Shown: positions 7,486-15,339 of the stretch, one piece after another
How positions within the stretch are numbered: position 1 is the stretch's first letter
Layout of the letters: every line of letters starts with the position of its first letter
From: a virus
DNA length: 35,549 bases
Reading direction: 5' to 3' (one strand)
IMG/VR virus record: IMGVR_UViG_3300034954_000075
Coordinates: 1 to 35,549 of that record
Position numbers and translations under genes: made by a program
The notes under the pieces: generated by a model
Databases searched by the model: none
The model's input: the letters and a program-made list of their open reading frames with translations, nothing else
What the model was told of the DNA's origin: nothing

Positions 7486-8289
7486 ATGACTTCATCCCAG
7501 GTAAATGTTACAGAGACACCACCAATGTCTGCTGAGGACTTACAAACTTTAGCTAAAAATGAAACTGATGAAAACGGTCTTATCTTAGGTAAGTTCAAAT
7601 CAGTAGAAGATCTAGCTGCCAGTTATAAAGAACTCGAAGGTAAGCTAGGACAGGTAACAGAAGAAGATCAACCACAAACAGAGGAAGAAACAGAAACCAC
7701 AGAAACAGAATTTAATGCAGAAGAGTTTTATGGTGATGGTCTTGCAACTGTATTAGAAGAAGTTGGCATTGATCCACAAGAAATCTCTAATAGATTTGAA
7801 GAGACAGGTGAAATCAACGATGATGATTATGCAAAGCTAGGAGAAGCAGGTTTCTCTAAACAAGTAATCGACACCTATCTTGATGGTCTTAGAGGAAGTG
7901 GTGCAACTAGCGAAGACATAGCTTCTGCACAAATACAAGGAATAAAAGATTCTGTCGGTGGAGATGAAAATTACAGTAAGATGGTGGCATGGGCTATAGA
8001 CAATCTCCCTGCTGATGAAGTAAAGGAATTTAATTCTTTAACTGAAACAGCAAATGCAACTGCAATTAAGTTTGCAGTGCAAGGTCTTTATTCTCAATAC
8101 AATAACGCTATGGGTGTCGAACCAAACTTAGTAACAGGCCGTGCTTCTCAAAGTGGACCTACACCATATAGATCTACACAAGAAGTAGTTACTGCTATGT
8201 CAGATCCACGCTATGGTAAAGATGTCACATACACCGAAGATGTTCAAAGGCGTTTAGGTGGTAGTGATGTATTTAACACTGGTCGTTAA
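7486..8289 (+). CDS. gp9: Capsid assembly scaffolding protein, gp9-like
   Basis: The 267-residue acidic protein matches podoviral scaffold (T7 gp9, 307 aa), which directs procapsid assembly and then leaves. Features are the N-terminal segment GLILGKFKSVEDLAASYKEL, a long Glu/Thr-rich stretch (about 55-80), a helical centre and the C-terminal segment DPRYGKDVTYTEDVQRRL, common near scaffold C-termini. It lies directly after the portal block. Unlike in T7, the capsid gene does not follow at once: six small genes intervene. Confidence 0.9.
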   Translation: MTSSQVNVTETPPMSAEDLQTLAKNETDENGLILGKFKSVEDLAASYKELEGKLGQVTEEDQPQTEEETETTETEFNAEEFYGDGLATVLEEVGIDPQEISNRFEETGEINDDDYAKLGEAGFSKQVIDTYLDGLRGSGATSEDIASAQIQGIKDSVGGDENYSKMVAWAIDNLPADEVKEFNSLTETANATAIKFAVQGLYSQYNNAMGVEPNLVTGRASQSGPTPYRSTQEVVTAMSDPRYGKDVTYTEDVQRRLGGSDVFNTGR

Positions 8290-8291
8290 TC

Positions 8292-8438
8292 ATGGCTAAT
8301 GTACCCACCAAACCAGAGCTTTATGCAAGAATAAAAGCAAAAGTAAAACGCACTGTTAAAAAGTGGCCTTCTGCTTATGCAAGTGGACAACTTGTACGAC
8401 AATATAAAGCTGCAGGTGGTGGCTATCGTAAAACTTAA
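8292..8438 (+). CDS. Small basic protein with KWPSAYASGQLVRQYK segment
   Basis: The 48-residue frame begins MANVPTKPELYARIK. The WPSAYASGQLV...GGGY pattern resembles a short domain I recall from cyanophages and large DNA viruses; the exact family name is uncertain. The net charge is strongly positive. Two-nucleotide junctions (TAATCATG) on both sides and no Shine-Dalgarno sequence suggest re-initiation from the scaffold gene. It may bind DNA or coat the capsid interior, but that is only inference from charge and position. Confidence 0.7.
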   Translation: MANVPTKPELYARIKAKVKRTVKKWPSAYASGQLVRQYKAAGGGYRKT

Positions 8439-8440
8439 TC

Positions 8441-8557
8441 ATGCCTTACTCTAAAAAACAAATGAAGATCGCTAGGGTTGCAGAACCTAGAGATAAAATC
8501 ACTAGAGAGGATCTTATGATCCTTCGTAAATCTAAAAAGAAAAAGAAAAATGGCTAA
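8441..8557 (+). CDS. Small Lys-rich peptide
   Basis: A 38-residue frame begins MPYSKKQMKIARVAEPRDK and ends in an Arg/Lys tail. It starts two bases after the previous stop and overlaps the next gene by 8 nt. The tight spacing on both sides supports it as a gene. Function unknown. Confidence 0.6.
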   Translation: MPYSKKQMKIARVAEPRDKITREDLMILRKSKKKKKNG

Positions 8558-8735
8558 ATTTATTTACAAAGTCCTCAACAAAAATAACGACATCATTGAA
8601 GGCAGCTTTGGTACTAAGAAAAAAGCTAAAGACTTTATTGAGGAAGAAGAACCAGTTGAAGGTATGTACCAAATAATTCTTGAAAAGGTACAAAAGAAAA
8701 AAAGTAGAAACCAACTTAAAATTAAAAAAGCTTAG
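8550..8735 (+). CDS. Small hypothetical protein, mixed charge
   Basis: The 61-residue protein begins MAKFIYKVLNKNNDIIEGSF, likely a short beta hairpin, then continues with a Lys/Glu-rich helix and a Lys-rich tail. It overlaps the preceding frame by 8 nt, and the next ATG lies one base after its stop. No family recognised. Confidence 0.6.
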   Translation: MAKFIYKVLNKNNDIIEGSFGTKKKAKDFIEEEEPVEGMYQIILEKVQKKKSRNQLKIKKA

Positions 8736-8736
8736 G

Positions 8737-8889
8737 ATGGCAAAACTTAATCTTAGCCAGATAAAAAAGCTGAAAGCACATTCAGTTCATCACACACCTA
8801 AACACATGAACCTTATGAAGAAGCTTATGCGTGAAGGTAAATCATTTAAAGCTGCACATACAGCAGCACAAAAAGAAGTAGGCAAATGA
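8737..8889 (+). CDS. Small His/Lys-rich helical protein
   Basis: The 50-residue protein starts MAKLNLSQIKKLKAHSVHH. The pattern HHTPKHMNLMKKLMREGKSF...AHTAAQKEVGK resembles short proteins I recall from cyanophages and large DNA viruses. I use the ATG at 8737, just after the upstream stop, rather than an ATG at 8680 deep in the previous gene. It overlaps the next gene by 4 nt (ATGA). The many Met, His and Lys residues in a helix suggest a nucleic-acid or capsid contact, unproven. Confidence 0.65.
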   Translation: MAKLNLSQIKKLKAHSVHHTPKHMNLMKKLMREGKSFKAAHTAAQKEVGK

Positions 8890-9140
8890 GTCTTAAAAGA
8901 TGGTTTAAAGAAAAGTGGGTAGATGTTAAAACAGGTAAGCCTTGTGGAAGGCAGAAGGGTGAAAGTCGTGGCTACCCCGCTTGCAGACCATCAAAAAGAG
9001 TAAGTAGTAAAACACCAAAGACTACCAGTGAAATGAGTAGTAAAGAAAAGGCTAGATTTAGAAGAGAAAAGACAGGTTCAAAAAGAATTAGTTACCAACA
9101 TAGAAGAAATAAAAACAGAAAAAAGTTAAGACTTGCATAA
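8886..9140 (+). CDS. Small basic protein with KWVDVKTGKPCGRQKG motif
   Basis: The 84-residue, strongly basic protein begins MSLKRWFKEKWVDVKTGKPC. The stretch through RGYPACRPSKRV, with two Cys, is a recognisable small domain shared by marine phages and some large DNA viruses; I believe it is a catalogued domain of unknown function but will not name the number with certainty. The C-terminal half is Ser/Lys/Arg-rich. It is coupled to the previous gene by an ATGA overlap. Role unknown. Confidence 0.75.
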   Translation: MSLKRWFKEKWVDVKTGKPCGRQKGESRGYPACRPSKRVSSKTPKTTSEMSSKEKARFRREKTGSKRISYQHRRNKNRKKLRLA

Positions 9141-9177
9141 GAGTGTTATATTTTAAATAACTACTTATCTTTCCTTA

Positions 9178-9441
9178 ATGTCTAAGGGAGTATCTCTTAC
9201 CAAAAAAGACAAAGATCCCACTGGGGGTCTTACTGCTTCTGGTCGTAGGAAATACAACCGAGCAACAGGTGGAAACTTGCAAGCTCCTGTTACTAAAAAG
9301 ACAGGTCTTTCTCCTAGACAAAAAGCAAGAAGAAAATCTTTTTGTGCAAGGATGTCTAAGGTAAAAGGACCATTAAAGAAAGATGGTAAGTTGACTCGTA
9401 AAGCCCTTGCGTTACGCAAGTGGAATTGCGGTTCAGTATAA
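9178..9441 (+). CDS. Small basic protein with RRKSFCARMSKVKGPLKKDG motif
   Basis: The 87-residue basic protein shows the segments PTGGLTASGRRKYNRATGGN, KSFCARM, GPLKKDGK and RKALALRKWNC. This is a conserved small family I recall in phages and large DNA viruses, often found near capsid genes (possibly DUF6321; number from memory). Two Cys residues could bind metal with a partner. It is the last of six small genes before the capsid gene and has its own 37-nt leader. Confidence 0.75.
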   Translation: MSKGVSLTKKDKDPTGGLTASGRRKYNRATGGNLQAPVTKKTGLSPRQKARRKSFCARMSKVKGPLKKDGKLTRKALALRKWNCGSV

Positions 9442-9547
9442 ACTTAACAAAACGAAAATCTTAATATCAAAAGTGCCTGATGCGTCAGATACCACTGGAG
9501 AGAACAGACAGTAGTGAAGTTAGTTTCTCAAATTATTTAATCAATCC

Positions 9548-9554
9548 AAAGGAG
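9548..9554 (+). promoter_or_regulatory. Strong ribosome binding site of the major capsid gene
   Basis: AAAGGAG stands 7 bases before the ATG at 9562. Most neighbouring genes lack a Shine-Dalgarno sequence, so this strong site fits the high expression expected of the capsid protein. The 120-nt leader upstream also has a short inverted repeat, CTGA-TGCG-TCAG (9477-9488), of unknown use. Confidence 0.8.
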
Positions 9555-9561
9555 TTAATCT

Positions 9562-10548
9562 ATGGCTAACGCCACAGTTTCACGCCTGGGTTTGGTGAAC
9601 AATACAGGAACAGACTTTGACGCTCTGTTTCTGAAAGTGTTTTCAGGAGAAGTTCTTACAGCATTTGCTCGTAACAACATCTTCAATGAACAACTACATT
9701 CTGTTCGCACGATAACCTCAGGTAAATCAGCACAGTTCCCAGTAACAGGGGCTGCAACTGCTGCATATCACACACCAGGTACACCATTAGTAGGTGCTAA
9801 CCAGATCTTGGCAAATGAGAAGATTATTTCTATTGATGATCTACTTATTTCACAAGCATTTGTAAGCAATCTAGATGAGCTTAAAAATCATTACGATGTA
9901 AGAGCTACATACGCTGATGAATTAGGTAAGGCACTTGCTAAAAAATACGATGAAAACGTAGCGAAGGTAATTGCTAATGCTTCAAGAGCATCTACAACTC
10001 TTACAGGTGGCAGTGGTGGATTAGTTTCTACTCTTGCTTCTGGTAATACAAGTTCAGCAAACGTATCAGGTGATGAGTTAGCTGCTGCTATCTATGACAT
10101 TGCACAGGCATTTGATGAAAGAGACATCCCTCCAACAGATCGCTTCTGTGTACTACCACCTGCTGAGTACTACAAGTTGGCTGAATCAGCTACAAGAACA
10201 GTAGATGTTGACTTCAACCCAGGTGGCAATGGTTCATTTGCTTCAGGTCGTGTACAACAGATTGCTGGTATCCCAGTGATGATGAGTAACAACGTACCTC
10301 AATCAAACGTAGGATCTAACCCAAGTGGAGCTAACAACACCTATTCAGGTGACGATAGTAAAACTATTGGTCTTGTCTTCCATAAGTCTGCTGTTGGTAC
10401 AGTTAAGCTAATGGATATGACAACTGAGATCTCTGGTTCTGATTATGGAATCATGTATCAAGGTACATTGATGGTTGCTAAGTATGCTCTTGGTCATGGA
10501 ATCCTAAGACCTGAGTGTGCAGCTACAATCAAGCTATCTGCTTCTTAA
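9562..10548 (+). CDS. gp10: Major capsid protein, gp10-like
   Basis: The 328-residue protein is a HK97-fold T7-type capsid protein (T7 gp10A, 345 aa). Visible landmarks are FSGEVLTAFARNNIF, VRTITSGKSAQFPVTG, YHTPGTPL, DERDIPPTDRFCVLPPAEYY, an internal Gly/Ser/Asn-rich loop (about 235-260), and the closing KYALGHGILRPECAATI. It has the strongest ribosome site in the late region and is followed by a terminator, as in T7, where Tphi follows gene 10. I see no slippery sequence for a gp10B-type frameshift at its end. Confidence 0.97.
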   Translation: MANATVSRLGLVNNTGTDFDALFLKVFSGEVLTAFARNNIFNEQLHSVRTITSGKSAQFPVTGAATAAYHTPGTPLVGANQILANEKIISIDDLLISQAFVSNLDELKNHYDVRATYADELGKALAKKYDENVAKVIANASRASTTLTGGSGGLVSTLASGNTSSANVSGDELAAAIYDIAQAFDERDIPPTDRFCVLPPAEYYKLAESATRTVDVDFNPGGNGSFASGRVQQIAGIPVMMSNNVPQSNVGSNPSGANNTYSGDDSKTIGLVFHKSAVGTVKLMDMTTEISGSDYGIMYQGTLMVAKYALGHGILRPECAATIKLSAS

Positions 10549-10556
10549 CTTACATA

Positions 10557-10588
10557 AAAGGGTACTCAGCAATGGGTACTCTTTCTTT
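10557..10588 (+). terminator. Terminator-like hairpin after the capsid gene
   Basis: AAAGGGTAC (10557-10565) pairs with GTACTCTTT (10576-10584) over 9 bp with one G-U pair and a 10-nt loop, then CTTTAC. It starts nine bases after the capsid stop. The position equals the partial terminator Tphi of T7, which gives the capsid gene more transcript than the tail genes. The T run is short, so read-through is likely. Confidence 0.6.
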
Positions 10589-10605
10589 ACACTTTGGAGA
10601 ACATC

Positions 10606-10680
10606 ATGTATCACGGATCTAAAAAAAAGAAGAAAAAAAAGATGGGTGGTAGGGAATCACTTAAAATAAAAAAGTACTAA
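10606..10680 (+). CDS. Lys-rich micropeptide between capsid and tail tube A
   Basis: A 24-residue frame reads MYHGSKKKKKKKMGGRESLK plus four residues. The ATG follows TTGGAGAACATC, which contains a usable Shine-Dalgarno sequence. It fills the gap between the capsid terminator and gp11, ending three bases before the gp11 ATG. I recall similar poly-Lys peptides at this place in cyanopodoviruses. Its function is unknown and its size makes the call uncertain. Confidence 0.5.
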   Translation: MYHGSKKKKKKKMGGRESLKIKKY

Positions 10681-10683
10681 ACC

Positions 10684-11292
10684 ATGACTGTAGCTGCAAC
10701 CACTGAACTAGAAAGCATCAACATTATGTTGGCTGCTATAGGAGAAGCTCCTATAAATAAACTTACGGGTACTCTTCCTGTTGATGCTCGTCTAGCGCAA
10801 TCAACTCTTACTGAAGTAAACAAAGAAGTTCAATCTGAAGGCTGGTCTTTTAATACTGAAATAGATGTCACTCTTACAAGGGATGGATCTGATCAGGTAG
10901 CCTTATCTACTGATACTTTAAGAGTTGATCCTAATATTCATCAGCACCCTACTATTGATGCAATACAACGTGGTCTTAAGCTGTACGACAGACTAAATAA
11001 TAAATATGAATTTGATGAAGATCTTATCTGTACTGTTGTTTACTTTAGAACTTTTGATGAGATACCAGAACCTGCAAGAAGATATATAACAATCAAAGCT
11101 GCTCGTATCTTTGTTGATAGGTTGGTTAGTGATGATGGATTAAGAACTTATACACAACAAGACGAAATAAGAGCAAGAGCTATACTAATGGAAACAGACT
11201 TAGCAAATGGAGATCATAACCTTCTTAGAGGAGATCCATCATTAACAAGTGTCTTCGATACTTACTCACCTGCAAACGCATTAATTAGGTAA
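10684..11292 (+). CDS. gp11: Tail tubular protein A (gatekeeper), gp11-like
   Basis: The 202-residue protein matches T7 gp11 (196 aa), the ring attached below the portal. Typical segments are ESINIMLAAIGEAPINKL, EVQSEGWSFNTE and PARRYITIKAARIF. It lies between capsid and gp12, in T7 order, and is followed by gp12 after two bases (TAACTATG). Confidence 0.93.
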   Translation: MTVAATTELESINIMLAAIGEAPINKLTGTLPVDARLAQSTLTEVNKEVQSEGWSFNTEIDVTLTRDGSDQVALSTDTLRVDPNIHQHPTIDAIQRGLKLYDRLNNKYEFDEDLICTVVYFRTFDEIPEPARRYITIKAARIFVDRLVSDDGLRTYTQQDEIRARAILMETDLANGDHNLLRGDPSLTSVFDTYSPANALIR

Positions 11293-11294
11293 CT

Positions 11295-14246
11295 ATGGCA
11301 GTTATATCTAAAGCAATACCAACCTTATTAAGAGGGGTATCACAAGCTGCTGACAATACTAAACAAGCTGATCATGCTGATATACAGGACAATGCTGATA
11401 GCAACCCTGTTACAGGTCTTACAAAGCGTTCTGGAATACAATATGTTACTAATCTTAGTTCTTCTACTTTAGGTAATGTTCATATCCAAACTATCAATAG
11501 AGATATTAATGAAAGGTATGTAGCAATATTTAGTAATGGTAATGTAAGAGTATTTGAATTAGATGGTACAGAAAAGACAGTACATAAACCTGATGGAACA
11601 ACATATTTAAATACTTCTGATCCCAGAAGTGTAATAAAAACTGTAAGTGTTGCTGACTTTACTTTTGTTGTAAATACAAGTATTACAGCAGCTATGGATA
11701 GCACTTTAAGTGAAGCTTCTTCAAACATTACTCAAGCAGTTGTATTTATCAATCAAGTCTCAGACAAGACTACATACTCAATAACTGTAGATGGGGTTAC
11801 TGTTACTGATGACACCTCATCAGACTCTACACTAAGCACTACACAAGTTGCTACTGATTTAGTATCAGGACTTAATTCAGGTCTTACAGGTTTTACTATT
11901 GCACGGAATGGTCCTGTAATTCATATCAAGAAAACAGATGGAAGTAACTTTTCTATTGATGGTACTGACACTCAAGGTAATACCCATATGACGGTAGTAA
12001 AAGATACTATCCAAAGGTTTACAGATCTACCAACAGTTTCACCTAATGGTTATGTAGTAGAAGTAAAGGGAGATGAGAATACTGATTTTGATAATTATTA
12101 CGTTAAGTTTGTTACTAATAACGGTAATGCTTTTGAAGAAGGGCAGTGGGAAGAATGTGTACAACCAGGTATAAACTTTAAATTTGATTACAGCACAATG
12201 CCCCATGTCTTAATAAGACAGGCAGATGGTTTTTTTAGATTTGCAAGAGTTGATGGCGATAAATATACAGCGTTATTAAAAACTGCAACGTACAGTCAAT
12301 CAGGCACAACTGTAACTATAACTGCTACCGATCATGGATATGGTAGCCTACAAAATTTAAACTTTCATTTTCTTACTGGTAATGCTGTTGATGGTATCTT
12401 TCCTATTACAAAAGTTGATGATGATACTTTTACATTTACAGCAGCCAGTTCATTAACTACTAGCGGTAATCTGGTTTATGAAACTACTGGTACAATTAAT
12501 GGAATTTACGCACAGTTATCGGGAACTCATGCACAGAAGAAAATAGCTATCTATTCTACTAATCATGGTTTTAGTGTTGGCGATAAAGTGGACTTAACTT
12601 TAACTGCTGATACAGCACCAGATGCTGTTAATAGACCTGCGGATGGTGTATATACAATTACAGATGTTTTTACAAACCAATTTAACGTACTTTATTCAGA
12701 ATTAAATACTTTCGTTAATACTAGTAGCGAAAATCATACAGGTACGTTTACATATCCTACTACTAGCAATCAATATACTTTACCTAAATGGGGAGAACGT
12801 ACTGTTGGTGATTTAGATTCAGCACCTAATCCTTCTTTTATTGGAAGTAAAATTAATAACGTTTTCTTTTTTAGAAATAGACTTGGATTTTTAGCTGATG
12901 ATAATGTTGTTTTATCAAGAGCAGCAGAGTTTTTTAACTTCTTTCCAGAAACAGTCTTATCTGTAATTGACAGTGAACCCATAGATGTAGCAGCTTCACA
13001 TACTAAAGTAGCTATTCTTAGAAGTGCTGTAACAGTAGAACAGGAATTAATTTTGTTTTCTGATCAGACACAGTTTGTTCTTACTTCATCAACAGATAAT
13101 TTAACTCCTAGAACAGCTAATGTTGTAGTTGCAACTGAATTTGAATCAGATGATGATGCACAACCAATAGGTGCTGGTAGCAGTATTTATTATTTATCCA
13201 AAAGAGGATCTTTTGCTAACGTAAGAGAATATGTATATCAAAGAGATCTTGTCATAAGAGAGTCAAGCAATATTACCGTTCATGTACCGAGATTAATACC
13301 AAGTAATTTATTTAAGTTTGCAGTTTCTACAAGTGCAGATGTCTTGGTTTGTCTAGGTACAGATGAACCAAATAAGTTATATATCAATAGATGGTTATAT
13401 GGTTCGCAATATCAAAAGATATTAAATAGTTGGTCTACTTTTACTATTAATGAAAACAGATCTATCAAGAATGTTGATTTTATTGGTAGTGATTTGTTTT
13501 TAGTAATAGAAGAAGCAAATGGTACAACTTTAGAAAAGATACCTTTTGAGAATGATTTTACGGAAGCTAATGCTACCTTTGAATATCGTCTAGATCATAA
13601 GGTTACAGAAGCAACTACAGGTGTATCTGTAGCTTATAACTCTACTACTAATGTTTCTACATTTACTGTTCCTTATAGATTAAGAGCAAATATGAATGTT
13701 GTTGGAAGATATTTAGGTAGTGATGAGACAAGTACATTTGTTAATCAACAAGGCACAACTTTAACTTTAAAACCAGGGCAGATTATATCAACTACTAATA
13801 CTACTAATGGTTCAACATCTACAATCACAGCAACAGGAGATTATAGAAACAGTAAATTTATTATTGGTGAACCTTATGAAATGCACTATAGGTTTAGTCA
13901 ACAACGATTGATAGAAGGTCAAGGAGGTGGAAATTCTGGTGAAATTATTAGTGGTCGTTTACAACTGCATCATTTCTATATCAAATTTGAAGATACAGGT
14001 TTTTTTAAAGTAGAAGTTACACCAGAGAATAGAGATACATCTACTCATAAATTTACTGGTAGGTTCCTAGGTGCAGCTAGTAGCACTATCGGATCAATAA
14101 ACTTAGAGTCTGGATCATTTAAAGTTCCTGTAATGAGCAGGGCTGACAGAGTAAATATTGATATAAAGAACGACACATTTTTACCGACAACATTGGCTAG
14201 TGCAGAATATGAAGCTATGTTCCATATGAGGAGTAGACGTATTTAA
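11295..14246 (+). CDS. gp12: Tail tubular protein B (nozzle), gp12-like
   Basis: The 983-residue protein corresponds to T7 gp12 (794 aa), the hexameric tail nozzle. It opens with IPTLLRGVSQAADNTKQADH, a typical nozzle N-terminus. The centre contains repeated beta-rich modules (about residues 325-500, with TDHGYG and TNHGFS turns) that account for the extra length and may be insertions on the tail surface. The segment NNVFFFRNRLGFLADDNVVL and the closing FHMRSRRI are characteristic. The final TAA overlaps the next ATG (TAATG). Confidence 0.93.
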   Translation: MAVISKAIPTLLRGVSQAADNTKQADHADIQDNADSNPVTGLTKRSGIQYVTNLSSSTLGNVHIQTINRDINERYVAIFSNGNVRVFELDGTEKTVHKPDGTTYLNTSDPRSVIKTVSVADFTFVVNTSITAAMDSTLSEASSNITQAVVFINQVSDKTTYSITVDGVTVTDDTSSDSTLSTTQVATDLVSGLNSGLTGFTIARNGPVIHIKKTDGSNFSIDGTDTQGNTHMTVVKDTIQRFTDLPTVSPNGYVVEVKGDENTDFDNYYVKFVTNNGNAFEEGQWEECVQPGINFKFDYSTMPHVLIRQADGFFRFARVDGDKYTALLKTATYSQSGTTVTITATDHGYGSLQNLNFHFLTGNAVDGIFPITKVDDDTFTFTAASSLTTSGNLVYETTGTINGIYAQLSGTHAQKKIAIYSTNHGFSVGDKVDLTLTADTAPDAVNRPADGVYTITDVFTNQFNVLYSELNTFVNTSSENHTGTFTYPTTSNQYTLPKWGERTVGDLDSAPNPSFIGSKINNVFFFRNRLGFLADDNVVLSRAAEFFNFFPETVLSVIDSEPIDVAASHTKVAILRSAVTVEQELILFSDQTQFVLTSSTDNLTPRTANVVVATEFESDDDAQPIGAGSSIYYLSKRGSFANVREYVYQRDLVIRESSNITVHVPRLIPSNLFKFAVSTSADVLVCLGTDEPNKLYINRWLYGSQYQKILNSWSTFTINENRSIKNVDFIGSDLFLVIEEANGTTLEKIPFENDFTEANATFEYRLDHKVTEATTGVSVAYNSTTNVSTFTVPYRLRANMNVVGRYLGSDETSTFVNQQGTTLTLKPGQIISTTNTTNGSTSTITATGDYRNSKFIIGEPYEMHYRFSQQRLIEGQGGGNSGEIISGRLQLHHFYIKFEDTGFFKVEVTPENRDTSTHKFTGRFLGAASSTIGSINLESGSFKVPVMSRADRVNIDIKNDTFLPTTLASAEYEAMFHMRSRRI

Positions 14247-14698
14247 TGGGACATTTAAGAAAAGCAAATTTAGAAGATCTGAAACATGTTGCTAAAAACA
14301 TGAGAGAGATGGATAAGCTGGAAGCTTTCTATCAATCAGGACAAGAACCGAAACAAGCTCTTCAACTGTCTTATATATGCAGCAGTATAAACATGGCAAT
14401 AGCTGATGATAATGATGCTCCTATAGGTCTTTGTGGGGTAGTACAAGGTGGTGTTATATGGATGGTTGCTACTGATGAGTTGTTTAGTAATAAAAAATAT
14501 AAAATACAACTAATAAGAAAAGGTCGAAAATGGGTAGATAACCTGTTGAAAAAATACAAAATCCTATATAATTTTGTATATGCAGAGAATGATTCTGCTA
14601 TCAAGTGGTTAAAGTCTCTTGGGTTTACTTTTATTCAATATCACGAACACTACGGTATGCAGGGTAAACCATTCTACGAATTTCTGAGGATCGCATAG
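14246..14698 (+). CDS. gp13: Internal virion protein A-like with GNAT-type fold, gp13-like
   Basis: The 150-residue protein occupies the T7 gene 13 position (138 aa). The plan is similar: an N-terminal MGHLRKANLEDL beta-strand and helix, GVIWMVATDELF (T7: CWFVTSDQVW), a Lys/Arg-rich helix, then FVYAENDSAIKWLKSLGFTF (T7: YVWVGNTSHIRFLKTIGAVF). This is a GNAT-type acetyltransferase fold, but an acetyl-CoA pyrophosphate loop is not clear, so a structural or assembly role is likelier than catalysis. It overlaps gp12 by one base and gp14 follows immediately. Confidence 0.82.
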   Translation: MGHLRKANLEDLKHVAKNMREMDKLEAFYQSGQEPKQALQLSYICSSINMAIADDNDAPIGLCGVVQGGVIWMVATDELFSNKKYKIQLIRKGRKWVDNLLKKYKILYNFVYAENDSAIKWLKSLGFTFIQYHEHYGMQGKPFYEFLRIA

Positions 14699-15337
14699 AT
14701 GTGCGTTGCAGCAATACCAGGAATAGCAGCATTAGGCAGTGCAGGTCCACTGTTTGCAGCATCTTTGGGTCTTAGTTTAGTTAGTGGTTTAGCACAAAGA
14801 TCAGCAGCACAGGCAGCAGCAGACCAAACATACCAATCTTCATTAATAGCAAACAGATCAGCAGAACAGGCTTTTGCTGTACAACAAGAAGCGTTAGCAG
14901 CACAGTTAAAAGAATCAAGGGCATCACAAGCACAAGAAAAACAAGCAGCAACTATAAGAGGATTACAGGCAAAAGGAGCTATAAAGGCATCAGGTAGAGC
15001 AGGTCTTACTATTGATTTATTATTACAAGATCAGGAACGACAGACAGCAAACTTTAGAGAATCTATAAACCAGGCACTTGAATCAGCAAGCAGACAGTAT
15101 GGTAGAAATGTAGAAGGATTAACAGCACAGAGAGATGATAGACGCAATCAACTAACAAGTAATATTAATCAAGCATATAATCAGATACCTTCACTTGGGT
15201 CGGTTCTTCTTAATACTGCTATATCAGGTCTTAGCTCCTACGCTTCACTTACAGGAGGTCTTGGTGGAGTTACTTCAGCAAGTACTGCACCACAAGCTAC
15301 TTATCTTACTACTGGTAGCTCTCTTGGTATCGCTTAA
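14699..15337 (+). CDS. gp14: Internal virion protein B, gp14-like
   Basis: The 212-residue protein corresponds to T7 gp14 (196 aa), which is ejected first and forms a pore in the outer membrane. It starts MCVAAIPGIAALGSAGPLFA, matching the Met-Cys plus hydrophobic start of T7 gp14 (MCWAAAIPIA). A long Ala/Gln/Glu-rich helical region (about 35-150) follows, then a Ser/Thr/Gly-rich tail. It begins directly after the gp13 stop with no gap. Confidence 0.88.
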   Translation: MCVAAIPGIAALGSAGPLFAASLGLSLVSGLAQRSAAQAAADQTYQSSLIANRSAEQAFAVQQEALAAQLKESRASQAQEKQAATIRGLQAKGAIKASGRAGLTIDLLLQDQERQTANFRESINQALESASRQYGRNVEGLTAQRDDRRNQLTSNINQAYNQIPSLGSVLLNTAISGLSSYASLTGGLGGVTSASTAPQATYLTTGSSLGIA

Positions 15338-15339
15338 TT

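Noticed and set aside
8680-8736. Earlier ATG at 8680 for the His/Lys-rich small gene
   Set aside because: It lies deep within the preceding gene; the ATG at 8737 one base after that gene's stop fits the spacing of the region.
9477-9488. CTGA-TGCG-TCAG inverted repeat before the capsid gene as a terminator or operator
   Set aside because: The stem is only 4 bp, without a T tract; noted only in the ribosome-site entry.
10549-10605. gp10B-type frameshift extension of the capsid protein
   Set aside because: No slippery heptamer was seen before the stop and a terminator hairpin follows at once.
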